In this document: positions 1 through 7,751 of the stretch, in pieces
Layout: each line of letters opens with the position of its first letter
Numbering within the stretch: position 1 is the stretch's first letter
NCBI GenBank assembly: GCA_028709985.1
Contig: JAQUTB010000014.1
Span: 1 to 13,206 of the forward strand
Direction: 5' to 3'
Length of the DNA stretch: 13,206 bases
Source of the DNA: Dethiosulfovibrio sp.
GTDB taxonomy: Bacteria > Synergistota > Synergistia > Synergistales > Dethiosulfovibrionaceae
Notes under the pieces: generated by a model
Told to the model about the DNA's origin: nothing
What the model saw: the letters and a program-made list of their open reading frames with translations, nothing else
Database searches by the model: none
Program-made: the position numbers and the translations under genes

Positions 1-175
1 GAACCCCTGACAGCGACGTCAGTATGCCAGCTTGAGAGTAGGACAGTCCCAAATTTCTCACCAGGTACGGCAGAAAGGTGTCCAAAAACGCCGTGTGTAC
101 GTCGTTCACGAAGTGGCCGGTGGATAGCATGACCACCTTCTTTAACGGTGAGATATCTTTAGTTCTGTCCTTCAT
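1..175 (-). CDS. MFS transporter, N-terminal fragment (cut by window edge)
   Basis: Only the first 58 or so codons are inside the window. Read from the ATG at 175, the protein has a short charged N-terminus, then a first membrane helix beginning TGHFVNDVHTAF and a second segment with LPYLVRNLGLSYSQAG. The GHFVND start followed by a helix, a short loop and a LSYSQAGIL stretch is typical of the major facilitator superfamily, especially fosmidomycin-resistance-like and sugar-phosphate-like exporters; the substrate cannot be told. The start codon lies inside the end of the upstream gene and overlaps it by 17 bases, so translation is probably coupled. An alternative in-frame ATG at 130 has a closer purine-rich ribosome site (AAGAAGGTGG), so the true start may be 15 codons later. 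Confidence 0.72.
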   Translation of the reverse strand, partial: MKDRTKDISPLKKVVMLSTGHFVNDVHTAFLDTFLPYLVRNLGLSYSQAGILTSLSGV

Positions 176-947
176 GATCCGGCGATGAGTCTCCCTTCTC
201 GGTGTCCTTTATGTACTCGAACCTGAGTCCCTCGAACCTCTCAGGTGCTCTGACGCTCTCAACCGTGGCTTTTTCGTCGTCCAGCACCACCTGGGACAGC
301 TTTATCGGGAATATAAATCGGCTCAGGTCAAGTATGGGCTGTATCTTGGCCATTGCCCTGTCGGTCAGTCCGTCGGGGATTTTCGCCCTGTTGACCTTGA
401 GCCTGTAGTCGTCGAGCCATATCTGCTTGCCCTCTTTGACCTTGAAGGTCCCGTCGATCTCTATCAGTATGTTGAGCTTGAATAGCTTCAGATCGGCAAG
501 GTAGTAGCCATTCGCGTAGACCCTACCGGGAGAGAAGTCCAGGTTAAGGTTGTTCCAGCTCTCGTCTTCACCGAACTCCTTGCTCTTCAGGTGATCGTTA
601 ACGTCCTTCTCCCTTATGACCGCCACAGCGTTGGTGGACAGGACAGACAGGACGTCCGCACTCTCGGTACCCCAGGTGTCCGGCGAGGTAAGGACCACGT
701 CGTAACCCTCGACGGTGATCCTGTCTATCCTCACACCACCTATATCGGCTCCCTTGAGGTCAAGGTATATGTGTCTCACCTTGCCCGAGTCGTCAGGTGG
801 CCCGTCCAGTATCATCTCCCCCCACTCCGGGTTGGTCTCCTCAACGAAACCGTCGAACAGCCTGCGTCCTATCTCGTTTCCCCACGATTGTGACGAAACG
901 GATAAAACCATGACCAGACAGGCTATAAGCCTAAAAAAGTCCTTCAT
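159..947 (-). CDS. Secreted DUF2993/LmeA-like putative lipid-binding protein
   Basis: A 262-residue protein. Residues 1-23 form a signal peptide: a K/R-containing start, a hydrophobic core LIACLVMVLSV and a likely cut after SQSWG. No usable lipobox is seen, because the only early Cys (position 10) precedes most of the hydrophobic core. The mature part is rich in short beta strands and contains a DUF2993-like pattern: a GVRIDRITVEG strand, a central FKVKEG..IWLDDYRLKVN segment and the IPDGLTDRAMAKIQPILDLSRFIFPIKL region. Members of that family (LmeA) are periplasmic lipid-binding proteins; the assignment is from pattern only. The ATG at 947 has an AAGGGGGG ribosome site 9 bases upstream. It is the first gene of a unit with the overlapping MFS transporter, which suggests an envelope or export role for the pair. 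Confidence 0.6.
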   Translation of the reverse strand: MKDFFRLIACLVMVLSVSSQSWGNEIGRRLFDGFVEETNPEWGEMILDGPPDDSGKVRHIYLDLKGADIGGVRIDRITVEGYDVVLTSPDTWGTESADVLSVLSTNAVAVIREKDVNDHLKSKEFGEDESWNNLNLDFSPGRVYANGYYLADLKLFKLNILIEIDGTFKVKEGKQIWLDDYRLKVNRAKIPDGLTDRAMAKIQPILDLSRFIFPIKLSQVVLDDEKATVESVRAPERFEGLRFEYIKDTEKGDSSPDHEGQN

Positions 948-982
948 AGTCCAAAACCCCCCTTGTCTTGTTCAGCTGGATG

Positions 983-1011
983 TTGTAATAGCCTTCGCCA
1001 TATCTTATCAT
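983..1011 (+). promoter_or_regulatory. Putative sigma-70 promoter of the diguanylate cyclase gene
   Basis: TTGTAA (983-988), a 17-base spacer and TATCAT (1006-1011) match the vegetative consensus at 9 of 12 positions. The predicted start near 1018 leaves a roughly 29-base leader before the ATG at 1047. It lies in the 99-base gap between divergent genes. No convincing promoter was found for the minus-strand gene in the same gap. Confidence 0.35.
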
Positions 1012-1046
1012 CATATATGGAAGACCGGAAGAAAACAGGACGGGAG

Positions 1047-2747
1047 ATGACCTACTTGAGGTTGATGAACGAAAATCCAAGCGAGACCGACCTATCCATA
1101 TTCTCATCCTTTATGGAATGGCTCGAGAGCTATAACGGTCGAGATGTGGATGGGGTCATGGCCTCTATCGATCCTGATGTGCTTTCGGTTGGAACAGGAT
1201 GGAACGAGACCAATCTTGGTTCCTCCACTCTGGCTGAGGGTTTTGCCAAGGATTTTAAGGAGGCTACCAAAGTCAGGTTCACCGACGGAGAGGTCTACGT
1301 CAGATCCTGGGATGACTGGGGATGGCTTCTTTTCAGGGCCTCCTACGAGGTGGAGGTTAAGGGTGAGACCCTTCTCTACCGGTCGAGGAGGACCGTGGTC
1401 TACCGGAGGAATGGGGACGGATGGGCTCAGGTCCACATACACCACTCCATACCGGACGGGGATCAGGCGGAGGGAAGGTCCTTCCCGGTCGGGCCTGAGG
1501 CGTCAAGTCGCTATGCCCTGCTGTTCTCGTCCTTCAGGGACGGCATAATGCTGGCCTCCGCCGATAGCAGGAGGATACTTGAGGCAAACGAGGCAGCGGA
1601 GGTCATGTACGGCCTGCCGGAGCACCGTCTGTCCGAATGCCGTCTGGACGACCTTATGCCCAAGGGTGAGTTGAATACTCTGCTGGAGAGGATTGAGAGC
1701 TGTCCCGAAGGTGGCCTCATGTTTCAGTCCACCCATATGGGGCCTAAAGGGGATATCCCGGTGGAGGTCACGTTAAAGCGCACGGTGCTGGAGGAAAGGT
1801 CGGTTATCCTGGTCGTTGTGAGGGACATATCCGAGAGGGTAGAGACGGAAAGGGCCCTCAGAAGGAGCGAGGAAAGGCTTCGTATGACCATAGAGGCTAA
1901 CGACGACTGTCTTTGGGAGCTGGACGTCCAGACCATGACTTTGGATTTCGAGGGAGCTAAGGATGTGGTGGGGCAGATCTCCACTCTCCCCTACTCCTCC
2001 TGGCTAGATAGGGTCCATCCCGACGATGCGTCAAGGTTCGACAGCTCCCTCATGGACCACCTGTATTCGGGCGAGGATTTCAGGGTAGAGTATCGTTTGA
2101 GGGTAGGCGAAAACAGGTGGATCTGGGTTCTGGACAGGGGTAGCGTCGTGGAGCGGGACCATCGCGGTAGACCTGTCAGGATGCTTGGGACACTGATGAA
2201 CATAGACAGGAGAAAGAGAATAGAGGAGGAGAGGCTTTCCCTGACCAGAAAGCTCGAGAGGATGGCCACCATAGACGGCCTCACAGGGATACTCAATCGT
2301 CAACGGTTCGAGGAGCTGGTCCAGGGCAGGATGGGGGATAGGGCTATGCCTATGTGCCTGATCATGTTCGATCTCGACAGGTTTAAAGACCTGAACGACT
2401 CCCAGGGACACCAGGCTGGCGACAGGGCCCTGATAAGGACCTGTGAGTCGGTAACGAGGAGGCTCAGGAGGGATGACCTATTCTGCCGCTGGGGCGGAGA
2501 CGAGTTCATGGTGGCGCTGGAGCAGGACCTTGAGAGGACGGCTCTTGTGGCCCAGGACCTTAAGGACGCCATATCCAACTCCCTTAAGGACGAATTTCCG
2601 TCGGTGACAGCCAGCTTTGGGGTTGCCCCTTGGGATGGCTTCATGTCCCTGGACGATCTGGCCTTTCAGGCCGACGACGCCCTTTACAGGGCCAAGAAAA
2701 AGGGGAGAAACCAGGTGGTGGTATTCGGCTCCAGTGACTATAATTGA
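1047..2747 (+). CDS. Diguanylate cyclase with NTF2/SnoaL-like and two PAS domains
   Basis: A 566-residue cytosolic protein without membrane segments. Domains in order: an NTF2/SnoaL-like fold (about 15-135; FMEWLESYNGRDVDGVMASI, then paired strands ending in WAQVHIHHS), a first PAS (about 155-265, with ANEAAEVMYGL and ending VVVRDISERVETERAL), a second PAS_3-type domain (about 278-395, WLDRVHPDD...MLGTLMNIDRRKR) and a GGDEF domain (about 400-560). The active-site motif is canonical GGDEF (483-487), with ATIDGLTGILNR and FDLDRFKDLND in place. An RxxD product-inhibition site (R474-D477) lies exactly five residues before it. The enzyme should make cyclic di-GMP from two GTP and be feedback inhibited. 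No EAL or HD-GYP domain is present. I chose the ATG at 1047 (AGGA and GGGAG just upstream) over an upstream TTG at 963 that would add 28 non-conserved-looking residues. Confidence 0.93.
   Translation: MTYLRLMNENPSETDLSIFSSFMEWLESYNGRDVDGVMASIDPDVLSVGTGWNETNLGSSTLAEGFAKDFKEATKVRFTDGEVYVRSWDDWGWLLFRASYEVEVKGETLLYRSRRTVVYRRNGDGWAQVHIHHSIPDGDQAEGRSFPVGPEASSRYALLFSSFRDGIMLASADSRRILEANEAAEVMYGLPEHRLSECRLDDLMPKGELNTLLERIESCPEGGLMFQSTHMGPKGDIPVEVTLKRTVLEERSVILVVVRDISERVETERALRRSEERLRMTIEANDDCLWELDVQTMTLDFEGAKDVVGQISTLPYSSWLDRVHPDDASRFDSSLMDHLYSGEDFRVEYRLRVGENRWIWVLDRGSVVERDHRGRPVRMLGTLMNIDRRKRIEEERLSLTRKLERMATIDGLTGILNRQRFEELVQGRMGDRAMPMCLIMFDLDRFKDLNDSQGHQAGDRALIRTCESVTRRLRRDDLFCRWGGDEFMVALEQDLERTALVAQDLKDAISNSLKDEFPSVTASFGVAPWDGFMSLDDLAFQADDALYRAKKKGRNQVVVFGSSDYN
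2739..2744 (+). promoter_or_regulatory. Possible -10 box for ridA inside the end of the cyclase gene
   Basis: A perfect TATAAT covers the last codons of the cyclase gene and would start transcription near 2751, just before the ridA ribosome site. No good -35 hexamer is found at 16-18 bases, so it may be weak, activator dependent or chance. It would let ridA be expressed apart from the cyclase. Confidence 0.3.
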
Positions 2748-2779
2748 GGGGCAGAACCATAAAACAGGAGGGATAGCTG

Positions 2780-3154
2780 ATGAGAAAACCGATAGTTACC
2801 GACAAGGCGCCTGGAGCGATAGGCCCCTACAGCCAGGGGATGGAGACGGACCAGTTCGTCTACACCTCAGGACAGCTCGGCATGGACCCGATCACCAAGG
2901 AGTTTGCTCCTACGATCGAGGGACAGACAAAAAGGGCCCTTGAGAACGTCAAGGCGGTTCTTGAGGCGGCCGGGTCGTCCATGGATAAGGTAGTGAAGAC
3001 CACCGTGTTCCTTAAGGACATGAACGACTTCGCCGCCATGAACGGAGTCTACAGCCAGTTTTTCACCGGCGAGTGCCCCGCCAGGAGCGCTGTCCAGGTG
3101 GCAAAGCTCCCGCTGGACGGCATGGTGGAGATAGAGGTAATCGCCATAAAGTAG
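2780..3154 (+). CDS. ridA: RidA family enamine/imine deaminase
   Basis: A 124-residue protein of normal RidA (YjgF/YER057c/UK114) length. RidA hydrolyses reactive enamine/imine intermediates, such as 2-aminoacrylate made by PLP-dependent serine/threonine dehydratases, to 2-ketoacids and ammonia; it acts in the cytosol as a homotrimer. The start PGAIGPYSQG (with Tyr17), TSGQLGMDP, the central NVKAVLEAAG.S..KVVKTTVFLKDM and the C-terminal PARSAVQVAKLP all match. Arg102 in PARS corresponds to the substrate-carboxylate-binding Arg105 of E. coli RidA, and Glu117 to its Glu120, so the site looks active. An AGGAGGG ribosome site lies 6-8 bases before the ATG. The gene follows the cyclase stop by 32 bases and may be co-transcribed or use its own -10 box. 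It is followed by a strong hairpin. Confidence 0.95.
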   Translation: MRKPIVTDKAPGAIGPYSQGMETDQFVYTSGQLGMDPITKEFAPTIEGQTKRALENVKAVLEAAGSSMDKVVKTTVFLKDMNDFAAMNGVYSQFFTGECPARSAVQVAKLPLDGMVEIEVIAIK

Positions 3155-3159
3155 GGACA

Positions 3160-3194
3160 ACAGAAGGCCGACGGATCGTCCGTCGGCCTTCTGT
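3160..3194. terminator. 16-bp perfect hairpin between convergent ridA and nikR
   Basis: ACAGAAGGCCGACGGA (3160-3175) and its exact complement (3179-3194) enclose a three-base loop TCG. It lies between the ridA stop (3154) and the nikR stop (3196) and is symmetric, so it can act on both strands. Neither strand has a run of T after the stem, so it is not a textbook intrinsic terminator; it may stop polymerase with help from a factor or protect both 3' ends. Confidence 0.75.
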
Positions 3195-3195
3195 A

Positions 3196-3609
3196 TCACA
3201 GCACGCAGGCGACCACAGGGGAGAGGTTGTTCACCGCCTTGATCCCAGATAGCTCCTGTATCAGGGACTGGACGATGTCTGCCTCTCCCTTCACCACTAT
3301 GACCTCCAGGCAGTTGTCCTGGTCGGCGTGGACGTGGGTCGTGCATACTATGATCTCGCTGAATCTATGCTGTACGTCGGTCAGTATGGAACAGGCCTCT
3401 CTGGTATGATGGTTGTAGGATATGGTTATGGATCCATAGACCAATCCCTTACCCTGAATCCGGCATTTTTCCGCCAGAGAGTCCCTTATCAGCTGTCTCA
3501 GGGCTTCCGACCGATTTGGAATGCCCTGGAACTCGATGTGGCGATCGAACTCCCTGAGGAGCCGTTCCGGAACCGCCACTCCGAAACGAATTAACGTGTC
3601 ACCTGTCAT
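3196..3609 (-). CDS. nikR: NikR-type nickel-responsive ribbon-helix-helix repressor
   Basis: A 137-residue protein. The N-terminal ribbon-helix-helix DNA-binding segment (about 3-48) has IRFGVAVPERLLREFD followed by RSEALRQLIRDSL. The C-terminal ACT-like metal domain (about 55-137) carries all four residues that bind square-planar nickel in E. coli NikR (H76, H87, H89, C95): H81 in VQHRF, H92 and H94 in THVH, and C100 in DNCLE, with identical spacing. NikR represses nickel uptake genes when nickel is plentiful; no nickel transporter, hydrogenase or urease gene lies in this window, so the targets are elsewhere. The ATG at 3609 was chosen because a GGGGGGAG ribosome site sits 8 bases before it and the protein then begins as usual for the family; the open frame extends 18 codons further upstream without support. 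It is divergent from fumC and convergent with ridA. Confidence 0.9.
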   Translation of the reverse strand: MTGDTLIRFGVAVPERLLREFDRHIEFQGIPNRSEALRQLIRDSLAEKCRIQGKGLVYGSITISYNHHTREACSILTDVQHRFSEIIVCTTHVHADQDNCLEVIVVKGEADIVQSLIQELSGIKAVNNLSPVVACVL

Positions 3610-3633
3610 ATCGCTATCTCCCCCCATGGGATC

Positions 3634-3663
3634 ATTATAGAAGAGTATAGCCGTATAGAGCAA
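3634..3663 (-). promoter_or_regulatory. Putative nikR promoter with TATAG repeats
   Basis: On the minus strand a perfect TATAAT (3639-3634) is preceded, after 18 bases, by TTGCTC (3663-3658). The spacer contains two copies of GTATAG on the plus strand (3645-3650 and 3653-3658), and a third related TTATAG overlaps the -10 box (3635-3640). These direct repeats could be an operator for NikR autoregulation or for fumC, but they do not match the E. coli NikR palindrome (GTATGA-N16-TCATAC). Confidence 0.45.
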
Positions 3664-3694
3664 AACATCTTAAAAAATTAGGAGAGTGTCTAAG

Positions 3695-5065
3695 TTGAAA
3701 TACAGGATAGAGAGGGATTCATTAGGAGAGGTGTCGGTCCCGGAGAGGGCTATGTGGGGCGCTCAGACCCAGAGGAGCTTTACTAACTTCCCGATAGGGA
3801 CCGAGAGGATGCCAACCGAGATAATAGAGGCAATCGCCATGGTCAAGAAGGCCGCCGCTGTGGTTAACGTTGACCTTAAGGTCCTGGACAAGGAAAGGGG
3901 TATCGCGATAGCCAAGGCGGCGGAGAGGATAATAGCGGGGGAGCATCGTGATCAGTTTCCTCTCTCCCTTTGGCAGACCGGCAGCGGGACCCAGACCAAC
4001 ATGAACGTCAACGAGGTGCTTGCGAGGATGGCGTCGGAGGACCTAGGGGAGTCGGTACACCCAAACGATCACGTCAACCGCAGCCAGAGCAGCAACGACG
4101 TCTTTCCCACCGCGATGCACTTAGCGACGGTTCTGGCGGTGGAGGAGAGGCTTATACCGGCAATGGAGGCGATGACCGAGGTCCTGAGGGAAAAGAGGGA
4201 TCGGTACGCTGGTCTGGTGAAGATAGGCCGCACCCACCTTCAGGACGCAACTCCTGTGACCCTGGGGCAGGAGATAGGCGGATGGGTCAGGATGATGGAG
4301 CGCTGTCAGTCCATGATAATGACCTCTCTGGAATATCTGAAGGACCTTGCCATAGGTGGAACCGCGGTCGGTACAGGACTGAACGCCCCTGAGGGGTTTG
4401 GGGAAAAGGTGGCGGTCCAGATTGCGGACATGACTGGGAGAGATTTTAGGTCCGCACCGGACAAGTTTCACTCTCTCACCAGCAAGGACGAGCTTGTGGC
4501 CCTTCATGGCTCTCTAAAGGCCCTGGCTGCGGACCTGATGAAGATAGCCAACGACGTGAGATGGCTCGCCTCAGGCCCTCGCTGCGGGCTGGGGGAGCTT
4601 GTCATTCCTGCAAACGAGCCAGGAAGCTCTATAATGCCGGGAAAGGTCAACCCAACCCAGGCCGAGGCCGTGACGATGATATCGGTCCAGGTTATGGGCA
4701 ACGACACCATAGTCGGCTTTGCCGCCAGCCAGGGCAACTTTCAGCTGAACGTGTTCATGCCCGTCACCATAAACGCCGTCCTTCAGTCGGTGAGGTTGCT
4801 CAGCGACGGCATCAGCTCTTTCACCGAGAGGTGTCTTAAAGGCCTTGAGGCAGACGAGGAGAGGATAAGCTCCACCAGGGACAGGTCCCTCATGCTGGTC
4901 ACTGCCCTGGCTCCTGCTCTGGGATACGACACAGCGGCGTTGGTGGCTAAGAAGGCCCATCAGGAGAGGATAACCCTCAAGGAAGCGGCCGTCTCTATGG
5001 GAGTCTTGACCGGGGAGGAGTTCGACAGGCTGGTGGTACCGGAGCGTATGGTAGGGCATATCTAA
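3695..5065 (+). CDS. fumC: Class II fumarate hydratase
   Basis: A 456-residue protein that reversibly hydrates fumarate to L-malate without an iron-sulfur cluster; cytosolic homotetramer. Family motifs are complete: TGSGTQTNMNVNEV (about 95-108), SQSSNDVFPTA (about 130-140), GRTHLQDATP with the catalytic-type His181, and the lyase signature GSSIMPGKVNP (310-320) with the active-site Ser. The sequence after the signature, TQAEAVTMISVQVMGND, resembles fumarase and not aspartase, which continues differently. I prefer the TTG at 3695: GGAGAG lies 8 bases upstream and the protein then starts MKYRIERDSLGEV, the usual family N-terminus. The in-frame GTG at 3686 is almost touching the same ribosome site. 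The gene is divergent from nikR and convergent with the LuxR-type gene. In an anaerobe it probably serves fumarate/malate interconversion in a branched TCA route (inference). Confidence 0.95.
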   Translation: MKYRIERDSLGEVSVPERAMWGAQTQRSFTNFPIGTERMPTEIIEAIAMVKKAAAVVNVDLKVLDKERGIAIAKAAERIIAGEHRDQFPLSLWQTGSGTQTNMNVNEVLARMASEDLGESVHPNDHVNRSQSSNDVFPTAMHLATVLAVEERLIPAMEAMTEVLREKRDRYAGLVKIGRTHLQDATPVTLGQEIGGWVRMMERCQSMIMTSLEYLKDLAIGGTAVGTGLNAPEGFGEKVAVQIADMTGRDFRSAPDKFHSLTSKDELVALHGSLKALAADLMKIANDVRWLASGPRCGLGELVIPANEPGSSIMPGKVNPTQAEAVTMISVQVMGNDTIVGFAASQGNFQLNVFMPVTINAVLQSVRLLSDGISSFTERCLKGLEADEERISSTRDRSLMLVTALAPALGYDTAALVAKKAHQERITLKEAAVSMGVLTGEEFDRLVVPERMVGHI

Positions 5066-5168
5066 AAACGCTCATCCTCAGACAGACCGTTCCTCCTGCG
5101 CTCGGGCGAGACAGGGCGCAGGCGGAACGGTCTCTTCGAGGGGACTCAAAGGCGAATTTTTAGATATG
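5057..5168. terminator. Two-tier inverted repeat between fumC and the LuxR-type gene
   Basis: An inner 18-base stem with one mismatch pairs 5084-5101 with 5116-5133 around a 14-base loop. An outer perfect 12-base inverted repeat, CATATCTAAAAA (5057-5068) with TTTTTAGATATG (5157-5168), encloses it. The fumC stop codon lies in the left outer arm, and the stop of the convergent gene begins three bases after the right outer arm. The outer arms supply A-runs and T-runs on either side, so the whole can be read as a bidirectional terminator whose T-tract is separated from the inner stem by 23 bases. Confidence 0.65.
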
Positions 5169-5170
5169 TC

Positions 5171-7693
5171 CTATATATAGCCCATCTGTTTGGCCTTGAC
5201 CAGTGCCTCAGATCCACAGGTCGCCCCTAAGGACCGATAGAGCTTTAAAACGTGATATTTTGCCGTCGAGTGGCTGACGCCGAGCTCCTGGGCTATCCTC
5301 TTGTAGCTGAGGTTTTGGGACAGAAGCCTCAAGGTCAGCATCTCCCTGTCGGTCAGGGATACGGGCTGAGGGGAGACGTTATTCTCTTTGTCGGCCGACC
5401 TCTCCATCACCGCGACCGCGACGGTCATGGCAAAATTGGACAGTTCGATGCCAGCCTGCTTGGATATTTTCAGGTAAGACTCCACCACTGGCCTGATCCA
5501 CTTCCCCTCTTCAAGAAACATTGTGTAGTAAAGGTATCGCTCCGCCTCGTTCAAAGCCTCTTCCATGTGGCGCAGGGATTTTTCCCTGTCCCCCAGGTTC
5601 CAGTTAGCGATCGACAGGAGTATGGAGACCTCCACGACGTCGCTGGGGCGGCGAAAATCCCGTCCTAGTTGAAGTAACTTCTCCCCGAACATGATACCTA
5701 GGGCGCTTGAACCGGTTGCTATAAGGGCCCTCATGGTGGTGAAATGTTGGTACATCTTGTAGAGCGGAAGTTTACCCATGAGGGGGATCGAGTAAGACCT
5801 GAGCCACTCCCTCCCGGCGTCGACGTCTCCTGCCTCAATCCTCTCCCTGAACTGCCATGCCCTGAAGTTGGGTATCAAAAACAGAAGCCCATCTTCCTCG
5901 ATCCATCTCTCTGTCTCCGCTCCGAGGATGTTAGTCTCGTCTTTTCTTCCCATCGCCTTGAGTATGGCTATCAGGATCATCCTGGCGCAGAACGAGAGCT
6001 CTGGGCGACACTCTTTCTTCACCGCGGACCTGTGTCCCTCCAATGCAGATGAATAGGCCTCGTTGAGTCTGTTCTGTTCGTAGAGGATCCCGGCCCTCTG
6101 ACAGTGAAGCATCGTCTCGTGTTCGTAACCGAACAGAGGGGAAAGCCCCATGAACAGCTTCTCCAGGTTTTGGGAGAGATTTTCAGGTGACTGGGCCAGC
6201 TCGGATCTTTCTCTGAGGGACCTGTGTAGGATCGGCATGGCCGCTGTGAAGGTTCCGGTCCTCATAGTGCCCTTTTGTGGCATGTTATCGGCTCGTCCCT
6301 TTATAAGGTCCTGTGCGTAGTCCTCAAGGGGAATCCTGAAGTCGAGGCATCTCAGTATATAGACCAAGACCTTGAGCTTGGGATCATCTATAAGGTCCAA
6401 GGATCGGTAGAGTTTGTCCATAGAGCTGATGAATCCCTCAGGGTCTCCCTCCGCGTAGCGTATAAATGCGCTCTGTGCGCTTAGGTGGAGGTTTTCCTCT
6501 ATGGGAACGTGTGGATTGTCCAATATGTTCTTTTTGAAAAAATCTATCCTGGCCTCTATCGATACAGTAGGATCGTACGCTGTGAAGGCCGCGCTACAGT
6601 CGGCTATGCCCTGAAGGTCGCCACATCTGACGTAAAGGGACGTGGCTGAGCAGTAATCTCCCTCCTGATAGAAAAAATCCGCCGTTCTCTTTTGGAGTTT
6701 TTTTATGTCCTCCATCGTCTTGGTTGAGTGGAGTTTTTCAACAAGGAAGTCCCTGAATAGATCGTGTAGTCTGTATTTACCCCTGCCTATGGCGTTCATA
6801 AAGCTTCCTTTAAAGTAGAAATCCTCCAGCAGTTCAGAGCTGTTTGAGGCCCCGGTGATGTGTCTACAGATCCTCTCGTCAAGCTCGGGAACCAGAGATA
6901 CATTCATGAAAAATTCCCTGGTTTCCTCGTTCCATCTCTGCCATACGTGGAGGTCCAGATAGCGAAAGAGCATATCCTCCTGAATGGATCCGATTCCAGG
7001 CTCAGCTAGTTTTTGCGATCTCATCGCGAGGGCCCTGACCGCTATGGGCCATCCTCCTGTCCTCGACATTACCTCTTTGGAATCATGCTTAACCTCGCTG
7101 TTGCTAAGGACGGATTTTAGCTCCATATCGTCAAAGGCAAGCTCTTTGGCGGATATCACCGTTATATTGTCTTTTATTATGTCGTCCAGAAAAGCGTCGT
7201 CAGGAAGTCCTCTGCCTATAAAACAGAGGGTTATTGCCTTCGGAAGAAGCTTCATCAGTGTCGGAAAGACATCCAGTATCTTCCTGTTTGTGACGTAATG
7301 AAAGTCGTCCAGGACCACTACGTAGCTCTTATCGTTGTCCAGCAACAGGGACAATGACCTAAAAAGATGTTCGATGAAGGGCGGACTTGTCCTGTTTGCC
7401 TCTCTGTTCAGCTTTTTATTGGCTCTCTGGGCGAAACTTATCGCCTCTAGAAAGCGTCGGACGAAGGTCCCCTCATCGTTATCCCTATCGTTCAGGGTTA
7501 TCCAGGCCAGCTTGTTCTTCTGCGGTGCCAGCCATTGGGAGACAGCGACGGTCTTGCCGAAACCTCCTGGGGCGGATAAGTATATCCAGTGCCCCCCTTT
7601 GGCCTTAGCTTCGTCCATGGCGGAGGCTATCCTCTGGCGGTATACCTGTCTTCCGTCTATCTCTGGAGGACGAAATTCCTCTTGTTCTCTCAT
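5171..7693 (-). CDS. MalT/LAL-type ATP-binding LuxR-family transcription regulator
   Basis: An 840-residue cytosolic protein of the size usual for large ATP-binding LuxR (LAL/MalT-like) regulators. Residues about 14-300 form a STAND-type NTPase: Walker A APGGFGKT (41-48), Walker B VVVLDDFH (125-132), a TLCFIGRGLPDD sensor-like strand and a GGWPIAVRALAM motif. A winged-helix-like part follows (GKYRLHDLFRDFLVEKL), then a long helical, TPR-like region (about 330-760), the usual ligand-sensing part. The last 62 residues are a LuxR/GerE helix-turn-helix: LTDREMLTLRLLSQ, then the helix pair LSYKRIAQELGVSHSTAKYHV. In this family, binding of an inducer and ATP causes oligomerisation and gene activation; the inducer here is unknown. 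The ribosome site AGAGGAG is 13 bases from the ATG and lies in a small dyad, so translation may be weak. The gene is divergent from a secreted-protein gene, its likeliest local target. Confidence 0.9.
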   Translation of the reverse strand: MREQEEFRPPEIDGRQVYRQRIASAMDEAKAKGGHWIYLSAPGGFGKTVAVSQWLAPQKNKLAWITLNDRDNDEGTFVRRFLEAISFAQRANKKLNREANRTSPPFIEHLFRSLSLLLDNDKSYVVVLDDFHYVTNRKILDVFPTLMKLLPKAITLCFIGRGLPDDAFLDDIIKDNITVISAKELAFDDMELKSVLSNSEVKHDSKEVMSRTGGWPIAVRALAMRSQKLAEPGIGSIQEDMLFRYLDLHVWQRWNEETREFFMNVSLVPELDERICRHITGASNSSELLEDFYFKGSFMNAIGRGKYRLHDLFRDFLVEKLHSTKTMEDIKKLQKRTADFFYQEGDYCSATSLYVRCGDLQGIADCSAAFTAYDPTVSIEARIDFFKKNILDNPHVPIEENLHLSAQSAFIRYAEGDPEGFISSMDKLYRSLDLIDDPKLKVLVYILRCLDFRIPLEDYAQDLIKGRADNMPQKGTMRTGTFTAAMPILHRSLRERSELAQSPENLSQNLEKLFMGLSPLFGYEHETMLHCQRAGILYEQNRLNEAYSSALEGHRSAVKKECRPELSFCARMILIAILKAMGRKDETNILGAETERWIEEDGLLFLIPNFRAWQFRERIEAGDVDAGREWLRSYSIPLMGKLPLYKMYQHFTTMRALIATGSSALGIMFGEKLLQLGRDFRRPSDVVEVSILLSIANWNLGDREKSLRHMEEALNEAERYLYYTMFLEEGKWIRPVVESYLKISKQAGIELSNFAMTVAVAVMERSADKENNVSPQPVSLTDREMLTLRLLSQNLSYKRIAQELGVSHSTAKYHVLKLYRSLGATCGSEALVKAKQMGYI

Positions 7694-7751
7694 GTCTGTC
7701 GAGGATCTCCTCTCTGTTTTTCAAAAAAAATGTCGATGTAGTTCCCCCGGT

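Noticed and set aside
963..1046. Upstream TTG extension of the diguanylate cyclase
   Set aside because: It would cover the likely promoter, lacks a ribosome site and adds Cys/Ser-rich residues unlike the rest of the protein.
2867..3346. A 159-codon minus-strand open frame across ridA and the end of nikR
   Set aside because: Antisense to the clear ridA gene and running through the terminator hairpin; low-complexity composition without motifs.
7701..7712. Dyad GAGGATCTCCTC at the ribosome site of the LuxR-type gene
   Set aside because: Only five paired bases with a two-base loop; not enough to claim a regulatory hairpin.
7732..7740. Run of A (T on the minus strand) in the LuxR-type gene leader as a terminator
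   Set aside because: No stem precedes it; it is just a homopolymer in a leader.
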